A stretch of DNA of 64,000 nt from Paenibacillus sabuli (GTDB lineage Bacteria; Bacillota; Bacilli; Paenibacillales; Paenibacillaceae): the NCBI RefSeq assembly GCF_014705605.1, contig NZ_JACXIZ010000028.1, positions 62,001 through 126,000 on the forward strand, written 5' to 3'. The notes beneath the pieces are model-generated. The model had not been told where the DNA came from. It did not search any database and saw nothing but the letters and a program-made list of their open reading frames with translations. This document shows, one piece after another, positions 16,737-23,878 of this stretch. A program made the translations under genes and the position numbers. Numbering within the stretch: the first letter of the stretch is position 1; each line of letters begins with the position of its first letter.

Positions 16737-17567
16737 ATGACACAACAGAGGAACAGCACGGGACTCGGAGGCGTGGCTGCGGGCGACGGTCTGGAGGGCA
16801 AGATCGCACTCGTCAGCGCGGCGAGCCAGGGACTGGGGTATGCGACGGCGCTGCGGCTGACCGCCGGGGGCGCGCACGTGGCGATGTTCAGCCGCTCGGT
16901 GACGCGAATTGCGCAGGCCGCGGACCGCATCGCCGAGGCGACGGGGCAGCGGCCGCTGGCGCTGACCGGAGATATTCGCATAGCGGATGACGTGCGCCGT
17001 GTCGTCGCGGAGACGGCGGAGGCATACGGCGGATTGGACATCATCGTGCACAATGCGGGCGGGCCGCCGGCCGGCAGCTTCGAAGCACTACGCGACGAAG
17101 ACTGGCAGCAGGCGCACGAACGCAATTTCCTGAGCGCGGTGCGTCTCGTGCGCGAGGCGCTGCCGCATCTCAAGCAGGGCGGGGGCAGCATCGTCAATGT
17201 CGTCTCGATCTCGGTGAAGCAGCCGCTGGGCGGACTGATTCTCTCCAATGCGTATCGCGCCGCGATTGTCGGGCTGGCAAAGTCGCTGGCCGACGAGCTC
17301 GCGCCCTACGGCATTCGGGTCAACAACGCCGCGCCCGGACGGATTGCCACCGAGCGGATCAAGGAGCTCGACGCGCATCAGGCCAAGACGCAGGACCGGC
17401 CGCTGGAGGAGATCGAGCGCGGCAGCCTGCAGGCGATTCCGCTCGGCCGCTACGGTGAGCCGGCGGAATTCGCGGAAGCCATTGCCTTCCTCGCTTCCGA
17501 TCGGGCGTCGTACATTACCGGCGCCACGCTGCAGGTGGACGGCGGCATGGTGCGGGCGATCCAGTAG
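16737..17567 (+). CDS. SDR-family oxidoreductase lacking the canonical Tyr-x3-Lys
   Basis: 276 residues from ATG 16737 (AGGAG 10 bp upstream). Rossmann motif SAASQGLG (27-34), NAGG (106-109), and C-terminal ITGATLQVDGGM. The active-site serine is Ser157, but the positions of the catalytic Tyr and Lys (13 and 17 residues on) are Ser170 and Arg174 in LILSNAYRAAIVGLAKSLA. Related FabG-like SDRs with LSNALR at this place are known, but their chemistry is uncertain. It follows marR by 101 bp and may be co-regulated, suggesting a role in modifying a toxic compound. Confidence 0.88.
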   Translation: MTQQRNSTGLGGVAAGDGLEGKIALVSAASQGLGYATALRLTAGGAHVAMFSRSVTRIAQAADRIAEATGQRPLALTGDIRIADDVRRVVAETAEAYGGLDIIVHNAGGPPAGSFEALRDEDWQQAHERNFLSAVRLVREALPHLKQGGGSIVNVVSISVKQPLGGLILSNAYRAAIVGLAKSLADELAPYGIRVNNAAPGRIATERIKELDAHQAKTQDRPLEEIERGSLQAIPLGRYGEPAEFAEAIAFLASDRASYITGATLQVDGGMVRAIQ

Positions 17568-17656
17568 CGGGAGCGGTCGCGCATGTCGAACAAGCCACAC
17601 CGAACAAGCCATACGGAATGGGAGCGCCGTGAGATGCGCAGGTCGGGCCCCCTGGG

Positions 17657-17697
17657 AGCTCCCAGCGCGCGGGGTCCGGCGGCATGACGGCGGTCGG
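17657..17697. repeat. 41-bp dispersed repeat, copy 2
   Basis: Identical to 13619-13659, same orientation, here in the SDR to small-protein gap. Preceded by GGG, which makes a GGGAGCTCCC palindrome at its left end. Confidence 0.85.
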
Positions 17698-17784
17698 TAC
17701 GGGCAGCCTTGGCCTGACGATGTATAAGCATGGCTGCTGCGTGCGACAATAAGCCGACATTCCATACAAGGAGGCGCATTTCAC

Positions 17785-17964
17785 ATGGGCAAATCCAACG
17801 ACAAGCGTCTGCACGGCGGCCGCGGACGCAGCGACAACAACGGCCAGAGCACATCCGGCGTACGCGGCGGCGAGCTTGGCAACGGCCGGCTCAGTCCGTT
17901 CAAAAACAACAACCCCAAGGGGGAGCGCGAGCTCCCCAACGAGTACGTGTCGAAGGATGAGTAA
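17785..17964 (+). CDS. 59-residue hydrophilic Gly/Asn-rich protein
   Basis: ATG 17785 has AAGGAGG 10 bp upstream; stop TAA at 17962. The product is polar, with no hydrophobic segment (MGKSNDKRLHGGRGRSDNN..., ending NEYVSKDE). Size and composition resemble small sporulation or DNA-associated peptides of Bacilli, but I do not recognise the family. A terminator-like hairpin follows 10 bp after the stop, supporting a monocistronic gene. Confidence 0.7.
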   Translation: MGKSNDKRLHGGRGRSDNNGQSTSGVRGGELGNGRLSPFKNNNPKGERELPNEYVSKDE

Positions 17965-17973
17965 ACAAGCGGC

Positions 17974-18012
17974 AGAGATCGGCTTACGGCCATCTGGTGA
18001 GCCGCGATCTCT
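17974..18012 (+). terminator. Terminator-like hairpin after the 59-residue gene
   Basis: AGAGATCGGCT pairs with AGCCGCGATCTCT (one bulge), followed by TGTCG; the weak T tract makes it a less certain terminator. Confidence 0.5.
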
Positions 18013-18080
18013 TGTCGCAATAGCCATTCACGCATGGCACCCGGGATTCGGCCCAGCACAAAATCATGCCAGACCCGCCA

Positions 18081-18109
18081 TTGACAGCCACTCCCGTTAA
18101 TGGTAAAGT
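18081..18109 (+). promoter_or_regulatory. Sigma-A promoter of the leader/bmrCD-like operon
   Basis: TTGACA (18081-18086), 17-bp spacer, TAAAGT (18104-18109). The transcript would start near 18116, about 30 bases before the leader peptide start. Confidence 0.7.
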
Positions 18110-18146
18110 GACAAATAGTATTTCAGTGAAAGGAGGATTACGTTCG

Positions 18147-18233
18147 ATGAGACAGCATACCCAGCACTACATCGCAGCCGCATACCCAGTCACCCCGAAC
18201 GTAATCTGCCCTTTTCTGATGCATCGCTGCTAG
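18147..18233 (+). CDS. 28-residue leader peptide upstream of ABC exporter
   Basis: ATG 18147 has AAAGGAGG 10 bp upstream. The peptide starts MRQHTQHYIAAAYPV and ends VICPFLMHRC before TAG (18231-18233). GATTACGTTCG (18136-18146), between its ribosome binding site and start, pairs perfectly with CGAACGTAATC (18196-18206) inside the coding region, so translation must open this stem. Two terminators follow before the exporter genes. In B. subtilis, bmrCD is controlled by the leader peptide BmrB through ribosome-mediated attenuation; the arrangement here matches, though the peptide sequence need not be homologous. Confidence 0.75.
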   Translation: MRQHTQHYIAAAYPVTPNVICPFLMHRC

Positions 18234-18298
18234 CGATTGCAATCTCGCTTGGTTCTCAAGGGCGTACGGTTACGGTTCACGTAGCCGTGCGCCTTTAT
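18223..18298 (+). terminator. Attenuator terminator 1 with alternative stems at leader stop
   Basis: AAGGGCGTACGGTTACG pairs with CGTAGCCGTGCGCCTT (18258-18295, with G-U pairs), followed by TTATTT. Just upstream, two small stems overlap and exclude each other around the leader stop codon: ATCGC/GCGAT (18223-18237) and AGCGA/TCGCT (about 18232-18250). Ribosome position on the leader could choose between them. Confidence 0.65.
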
Positions 18299-18368
18299 TT
18301 ATAGGCATTCCTGCGCGACCTGCGTCTTTCTTCATTCGAAGGAAGGGCGGGCTTCGCGGGACCCCAAA

Positions 18369-18405
18369 GAGGCGCACGGTCAGACTTACTGGCTGTGCGC
18401 CTTTT
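18369..18405 (+). terminator. Attenuator terminator 2
   Basis: AGGCGCACGGTCAG pairs with CTGGCTGTGCGCCT followed by TTTT. Its 5' arm GGCGCACGGT can also pair with the 3' arm of terminator 1 (GCCGTGCGCC, 18284-18293), so the two hairpins can compete. It lies 64 bp before the exporter start. Confidence 0.65.
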
Positions 18406-18468
18406 GGCGTGGCCGAGCGGCAGTCCGCAAGAGATGGAAGTAGAGAGAGACAGGAAGGTGAAACTGGC

Positions 18469-20232
18469 ATGTTCGTCGTGTTGAAAAAGTTAAACTGGTA
18501 CTTCGCCATGCAGTGGAAGCGGTACACGATTGCGGTCGTACTGCTCCTGCTGACCGGCATCATCGACATCATCCCGCCGTGGCTGATCGGCCATATGATC
18601 GATGGCATCCACCAAGGCACGATTACGCCGTCGCGCTTCATGGAGCTGATGGTCTTCTGGGGCGCGCTGATTATCGGCGGCTATGCGATCATGTATGTCT
18701 GGCATTATCAATTGTTCGGCGGAGCGTTCGTACTCGAGCGGCTGATGCGCTCGCGGCTGATGCGCCACTTTCTTCGCATGACGCCGACGTTCTACGAACG
18801 CAACCGTACCGGCGATCTGATGGCCCGCTCGACCAACGATCTCAGCGCGATCGCGCAGACGGCGGGCTTCGGCATCCTGACGCTCGTCGACTCCACGCTA
18901 TTCATGGTGACGCTGCTGATCGTGATGGCGGCGGCGATCAGCTGGAAGCTGACGCTGGCGGCGCTGCTGCCGCTACCCTTCATCGCGCTGGCGATCAGCC
19001 GCTACGGCAAGCGGATCCACGAGCGCTTCACCGATGCGCAGCAGGCGTTCGGCGGGCTCAACGATCAGGTGCTGGAGGAGGTGTCCGGCGTGCGCGTCAC
19101 CCGCGCCTTCGTCCAGGAGCGCGCGAGCATGGCCCGCTTCCGCGCCACCACGGACGAGGTATACGGCCGCAATATCGCCGTCGCCCGGATCGAGGCGCTG
19201 TTCGAGCCGACGATCAAGGTGCTCGTCGGCGCGAGCTACCTGATCGGGCTCGGCTTCGGCGCGTACCTGGTGTTCCGCGGCGAGATCACGCTCGGCGAGC
19301 TCGTCTCCTTCAATGTGTTCCTCGGTATGCTGATCTGGCCGATGTTCGCCATTGGCGAGCTGATCAATATCATGCAGCGCGGCAATGCCTCGCTCGACCG
19401 CGTGCTGGCGACGCTCGGCGAGCAGCCCGACATCACCGACGCGCCGGCCCCGCGGCAGGATGCCGAGCCGGGCGACATCGCCTTCGAGCGCTGGACCTTC
19501 CGCTATCCGAGCGCGGCGACAGACAATCTGCGCGCGCTGACCTTCGCCCTGCAGCGCGGTCAGACGCTGGGCATCGTCGGCCGCACCGGCAGCGGCAAGA
19601 CGACGCTGCTGCGCCAGCTGCTGCGGGAATATCCCGGCGGCAGCGGCAGCGTGACCATCGGCGGCGTGCCGCTCGCCGACATTCCGCTCGAGCGGCTGCT
19701 CGGCTGGATCGGCTACGTGCCGCAGCAGCCGGTGCTGTTCTCCCGGTCGGTGCGGGACAATGTCCGCTTCGGCCGCCCCGAGGCGAGCGAGGCCGAGCTG
19801 GAGGAGGCGCTGCGGCGAGCGGCGCTGCTGCGCGACATCGCGCAGCTGCCGGACGGCCTGGAGACGATGGTGGGCGAGCGCGGCGTCGCGCTCTCCGGCG
19901 GGCAGAAGCAGCGGGTGAGCATCGCCCGCGCCCTGATCGCGCAGCCGGAGGTGCTGCTGCTCGACGATGCGCTCTCGGCGGTCGACGCCAAGACCGAGGC
20001 GCAGATCGTGGACGGCATCCGCGAGGCGCGCGCCGGCAAGACGACGCTGATCACGACGCACCGGCTGTCGGCGGTCCAGCATGCCGATCTCATCCTCGTG
20101 CTGGAGGACGGCGCGATCGTCGAGCGCGGCACGCACGCCGAGCTGCTGGAGCTGGGCGGCTGGTACAAGAAGCAATACGACCGTCAACAGCTCGAGTCGC
20201 AGCTGGACGAGGACGGTGAACAAGCGAGGTGA
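18469..20232 (+). CDS. bmrC: BmrC/YheI-like ABC exporter half, degenerate ATPase site
   Basis: 587 residues from ATG 18469 (AGGAAGGTG 8 bp upstream); a longer in-frame start at 18409 lies within terminator 2. Six-helix ABC membrane domain (about 1-310), then NBD: Walker A GRTGSGKTT, signature LSGGQKQR, Walker B LLLDDALSAVD and H-loop TTHRLSA. The catalytic Glu after Walker B is Asp, as expected of the degenerate half of a heterodimeric type IV exporter. Pairs with the next gene. Length and context match B. subtilis BmrC (YheI), a multidrug exporter subunit. Confidence 0.87.
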   Translation: MFVVLKKLNWYFAMQWKRYTIAVVLLLLTGIIDIIPPWLIGHMIDGIHQGTITPSRFMELMVFWGALIIGGYAIMYVWHYQLFGGAFVLERLMRSRLMRHFLRMTPTFYERNRTGDLMARSTNDLSAIAQTAGFGILTLVDSTLFMVTLLIVMAAAISWKLTLAALLPLPFIALAISRYGKRIHERFTDAQQAFGGLNDQVLEEVSGVRVTRAFVQERASMARFRATTDEVYGRNIAVARIEALFEPTIKVLVGASYLIGLGFGAYLVFRGEITLGELVSFNVFLGMLIWPMFAIGELINIMQRGNASLDRVLATLGEQPDITDAPAPRQDAEPGDIAFERWTFRYPSAATDNLRALTFALQRGQTLGIVGRTGSGKTTLLRQLLREYPGGSGSVTIGGVPLADIPLERLLGWIGYVPQQPVLFSRSVRDNVRFGRPEASEAELEEALRRAALLRDIAQLPDGLETMVGERGVALSGGQKQRVSIARALIAQPEVLLLDDALSAVDAKTEAQIVDGIREARAGKTTLITTHRLSAVQHADLILVLEDGAIVERGTHAELLELGGWYKKQYDRQQLESQLDEDGEQAR

Positions 20233-20237
20233 ACACG

Positions 20238-22271
20238 ATGAACAACGTAGCGACAGGCAGACGCCTGTTGAATTATGCCCTGCAATTCAAAAAAACGATC
20301 CTGATTGCGCTGATCCTGCTCGTGCTCGCCGTCGCGGCGGAGCTGGTCGGGCCGTTCATCGCCAAGCAGATGATCGACGACGGCATTCTCGGCATCGAGA
20401 AGCCCTGGTACGCCGTGGAGGACGAGCAGCCGTACGCGGTGGCGTACGATGGCGGCTGGTACAAGCGCGCCGACCACTTCGCCCCGGGCGAGCCGCGCGG
20501 CCGCGAGGTGCGCGTGCTGCAGGCCGGACGCAGCCTGTATTGGCTGGACGGGGAGCTGGCATTCGAGGACGGCGCGCGCACGGTGGAGAACGGTGTAATG
20601 ACGGTGAGCGCGGATGGAGGCGCGCTCACCGCGACGTACGAGGTGTCGCGGCTCGGCGTGGAGGAGGCGTATCGCTTCTACGCGCCCGAGATGCCGGGCC
20701 TGATCCGGCTGGCGCTGATCTATCTCGCTCTGCTCGTGGTGGCGGCGGTCTTCACCTACGGGCAGCGCCTCATGCTGCAGACGTCGGCGAATCGCATCGT
20801 CCGTCAGCTGCGCAACGACGTCTTCGGCCATACGCAGCGCTTGCCGGTGCAGTATTACGACAATCTCGCCGCAGGACAGGTCGTCTCGCGCATCACCAAC
20901 GATACGGAGGCGATCCGCGAGCTGTACGTATCGGTGCTGGCGAACTTCGTCACCGCCTTCATCTATATGATCGGCATCTACGGCGCACTGCTGCTGATGG
21001 ATGCGCGGCTGGCGCTGATCGCGCTGCCTCTCATCCCGATCCTGTGGGTGTGGGTCGTGCTGTATCGCCGCTTCGCGGCTCGCTACAATCGCATCATCCG
21101 CGCCAAGCTGAGCGAGATCAACGGCATGATCAACGAATCGATCCAGGGCATGACGATTATCCGCGCCTTTCGCCGCGAGAAGGAGACGACCGAGGACTTT
21201 GAAGCGCTCAATGCGCACTACTTCACGAATCAGAACAAGCTGCTCAGCCTCAATTCGCTGACCTCGCACAATCTGGTCAACGTCGTGCGCAATCTCATCT
21301 TCCTCGCGGTGATCTGGCTATTCTGGGGCGACCGGCTCGGCGACGCGATCACGATCGGGCTGCTGTATGCCTTCGTCGACTACATGAACCGGATGTTCCA
21401 GCCGATCGTCGGCGTCGTCAGCCAGCTCGCCAATCTGGAGACGGCGCGCGTCTCGGCGGAGCGGGTGTTCACGCTGATGGATGAGCCGGGCGTCGATGTC
21501 GATGACGAGCGTATGCCGCGCTACAAGGGCGAGGTGGTGTTCGAGGACGTGACGTTCGCGTACAAGCAGGACGACTACGTGCTGCGGGACATCTCGCTGC
21601 ATGCGGCGCCGGGCGAGACGGTGGCGCTCGTCGGCCATACGGGCTCGGGCAAGAGCTCGATCCTCAACCTGCTGTTTCGCTTCTACGACATTCGCCACGG
21701 CCGCATCACGGTGGACGGGGTGGACATCGGCGCGCTGTCCAAGCAGCAGCTGCGCGAGCATATGGGCATCGTGCTGCAGGATCCGTTCCTGTTCACGGGG
21801 ACGATCGCCTCCAATGTCAGTCTGGACAATCCGGCGATCTCCCGCGAGCGGGTGGAGCGGGCGCTGCGCGAAGTGGGCGCCTACGAGATGTTCATGCGGA
21901 TGCCCGGCGGCATCGATGCGCCGGTCGGAGAGAAGGGCGGCACGCTCTCGGCGGGGCAGCGCCAGCTGATCTCGTTCGCGCGGGCGCTCGCCTACGATCC
22001 GGCGATCCTGATCCTCGACGAGGCCACGGCCAGCATCGACACCGAGACGGAGGCGATCATCCAGGATGCGCTGGACGTGCTCAAGCGCGGCCGTACGACG
22101 TTCGTGATTGCGCACCGTCTGTCGACGATCCGCGCCGCCGACCAGATCCTCGTGCTCGACCGGGGCCGGATCGTCGAGCGCGGCACGCACGCCGAGCTGA
22201 TGGCGCTGGGCGGCAAGTATTATGCGATGTACGAGCTGCAGCAAGGAGCGGGCGTCTCCTCGGCGTCCTGA
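20238..22271 (+). CDS. bmrD: BmrD/YheH-like ABC exporter half, canonical ATPase site
   Basis: 677 residues from ATG 20238 (GAGGTG 6 bp upstream); a GTG at 20229 overlapping the previous stop is possible. Between TM1 and TM2 there is a roughly 100-residue extracellular insert (about 45-150, rich in charged and aromatic residues), the feature that makes YheH/BmrD longer than its partner. NBD: GHTGSGKSS, LSAGQRQ, LILDEATASID (catalytic Glu present) and IAHRLST. Forms the active heterodimer with the preceding gene; drugs acting on the ribosome are plausible inducers given the leader peptide. Confidence 0.87.
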   Translation: MNNVATGRRLLNYALQFKKTILIALILLVLAVAAELVGPFIAKQMIDDGILGIEKPWYAVEDEQPYAVAYDGGWYKRADHFAPGEPRGREVRVLQAGRSLYWLDGELAFEDGARTVENGVMTVSADGGALTATYEVSRLGVEEAYRFYAPEMPGLIRLALIYLALLVVAAVFTYGQRLMLQTSANRIVRQLRNDVFGHTQRLPVQYYDNLAAGQVVSRITNDTEAIRELYVSVLANFVTAFIYMIGIYGALLLMDARLALIALPLIPILWVWVVLYRRFAARYNRIIRAKLSEINGMINESIQGMTIIRAFRREKETTEDFEALNAHYFTNQNKLLSLNSLTSHNLVNVVRNLIFLAVIWLFWGDRLGDAITIGLLYAFVDYMNRMFQPIVGVVSQLANLETARVSAERVFTLMDEPGVDVDDERMPRYKGEVVFEDVTFAYKQDDYVLRDISLHAAPGETVALVGHTGSGKSSILNLLFRFYDIRHGRITVDGVDIGALSKQQLREHMGIVLQDPFLFTGTIASNVSLDNPAISRERVERALREVGAYEMFMRMPGGIDAPVGEKGGTLSAGQRQLISFARALAYDPAILILDEATASIDTETEAIIQDALDVLKRGRTTFVIAHRLSTIRAADQILVLDRGRIVERGTHAELMALGGKYYAMYELQQGAGVSSAS

Positions 22272-22362
22272 GTGGCGACTGTTGCGGCGACTGCATTCGG
22301 CGGACGCGCCCCGGCGACTGCAAGCAGCCAGCCTGAGCAAGAGAAAGGCCGACCGGCGCGGG

Positions 22363-22611
22363 CTAGCGTTTGAACAACGCGGCCGCGCCGGTGTACAGCC
22401 CGATCCAGAGCAGGTTGTAGCCCATGAATGCGCCTGTGGAGTCACTTCCCTCCGCATGATTTGCAAAAATGAGGATGCCGCCGGCCAGCACGAGCAGGAA
22501 AGCGAAGGCCAGCAGTTCCATATACGTACGGCGCGCAAGCGGCTTCAGCATGATGAGCAGCAAAACGACGAACACAATAATGCTCGTAATCGGAAATAGC
22601 ATCGGATCCAA
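22363..22611 (-). CDS. 82-residue membrane protein
   Basis: Starts at TTG 22611 with AAGGAGG about 9 bp upstream; the in-frame ATG three codons later is too far from it. Three hydrophobic stretches (FPITSIIVFVVLLLIML, LLAFAFLLVLAGGILIF, AFMGYNLLWIGLYTGAAALF). Not recognised; similar small three-helix proteins are common in Bacilli. Its stop overlaps a 10-bp inverted repeat (22352-22392) that may terminate both strands. Confidence 0.65.
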   Translation of the reverse strand: MDPMLFPITSIIVFVVLLLIMLKPLARRTYMELLAFAFLLVLAGGILIFANHAEGSDSTGAFMGYNLLWIGLYTGAAALFKR

Positions 22612-22736
22612 AAATACAGGCCTCCTTCAAAAAATCGTTGCCCCTATCGTAAGGGACGAAGGACACAAGCGTCAATTTGCATCAATCGGTGCAGCGTGTG
22701 GAGGAGGCATACCTAAAAAGCGAGGAGGACCAAAAC

Positions 22737-23738
22737 TTGTCCAACGAAGCAATTGCTATTCGTCCAATGGCCGCTGACGATTACGAAGGCGTCGCAGCGA
22801 TACTACGCGTTGTGTTGCGCGAGTCGGTCAAGGGGGAGGATGTGCAAGAGGAGGATGCCAAGCTCCCAAAAGAGAACGCTTTCAAATATGACAATCAAGG
22901 CCGTCTGTGCGGATACGGTCGCTTGCGTCTCGTCGCAGCAAATCCCGATGGAGATGTCGTTGGCTACGGTCTGGCGTGGCGAGCGCCCTGGACCGCGCCA
23001 GGGGAGTTGAATCATACGCTTGCGGTGCTGCCGCAAGCACGCGGTCAAGGCTGCGGCGGCGCATTGTATGCGCAGCTTGAAGGGTGGGCGAGTGAGCATA
23101 AGGCGCATCGGCTCAATTACGTCGTTCGCGAGGATGACCCCGCCGCCCTTTCGTTTGCCGGGCGTCAGGGGTTTGAGATTGATCGACATATGCACGAATC
23201 GGTGCTGCAACTGGCCGGCGATTCTGGATCCGCAGGCGCGCTGGAGCCGGAGACTGCTGCGCAGGCACCGGAATGGACAATTGTGCCATATGCTAAACTT
23301 CCCGAAGACAGTCGCGAAGCGTCGGTGTACGGTGTATATCGGGACACACAGCTGGATATTCCGGGATTCAGCGGGGATTATCTCCCGTTATCGGAGTGGC
23401 GCATACATGTGCTCGGCATGGCCGGTTCGGCGCCGGAGCATCTTTTCGTTGCTCTCGTCGGGGACATCCCTGTCGGAGTGGCGCATGTCCTGATTGAGCC
23501 GGAATCCTCAGAGCTCTACTGTGAATTTACAGGCGTGCTGCGCACGTATCGCGGCAGAGGCATTGCCACGGCGCTGAAGCGGCATTGCATTCGCCACGCG
23601 CGTGCTTGTGGCGTACGGACCCTGCGTACCCATAACGATTCGCACAACGCGCCGATGCTCGCGATTAACCGGGATCGCCTCGGATTTAAGGCTATGCCTG
23701 GCGAATACCGCATGTGCAAGCTGCTGCCGCGGGACTGA
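22737..23738 (+). CDS. Tandem GNAT N-acetyltransferase (two domains)
   Basis: 333 residues from TTG 22737, 8 bp after CGAGGAGG. Two GNAT folds: the first has the acetyl-CoA loop LPQARGQGCGGALY (about residues 100-125), the second LRTYRGRGIATALKRHCIRHARACGV (about 265-290), followed by NDSHNAPMLAINRDRLGFK. Transfers an acetyl group to an unknown amine; such tandem enzymes include mycothiol- and drug-modifying acetyltransferases. Stands alone between two divergent units. Confidence 0.85.
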   Translation: MSNEAIAIRPMAADDYEGVAAILRVVLRESVKGEDVQEEDAKLPKENAFKYDNQGRLCGYGRLRLVAANPDGDVVGYGLAWRAPWTAPGELNHTLAVLPQARGQGCGGALYAQLEGWASEHKAHRLNYVVREDDPAALSFAGRQGFEIDRHMHESVLQLAGDSGSAGALEPETAAQAPEWTIVPYAKLPEDSREASVYGVYRDTQLDIPGFSGDYLPLSEWRIHVLGMAGSAPEHLFVALVGDIPVGVAHVLIEPESSELYCEFTGVLRTYRGRGIATALKRHCIRHARACGVRTLRTHNDSHNAPMLAINRDRLGFKAMPGEYRMCKLLPRD

Positions 23739-23878
23739 TCCGGCGGCCTCGTCGTAAGAGGCGGCCGGCACCGAAAATCTGCTGTCCATCGACATTTTGC
23801 TCGTCCAAACAGGAATTCTTTCCCTCCATCGCGAAGTAATGGGTTCAAGACATCACGGCGTCTGCGGGGAGTTCGATC

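Noticed and set aside
18513-20219. 568-codon frame overlapping the bmrC-like gene in +1
   Set aside because: Arg/Ala/Asp-rich shadow; the other frame has all ABC motifs.
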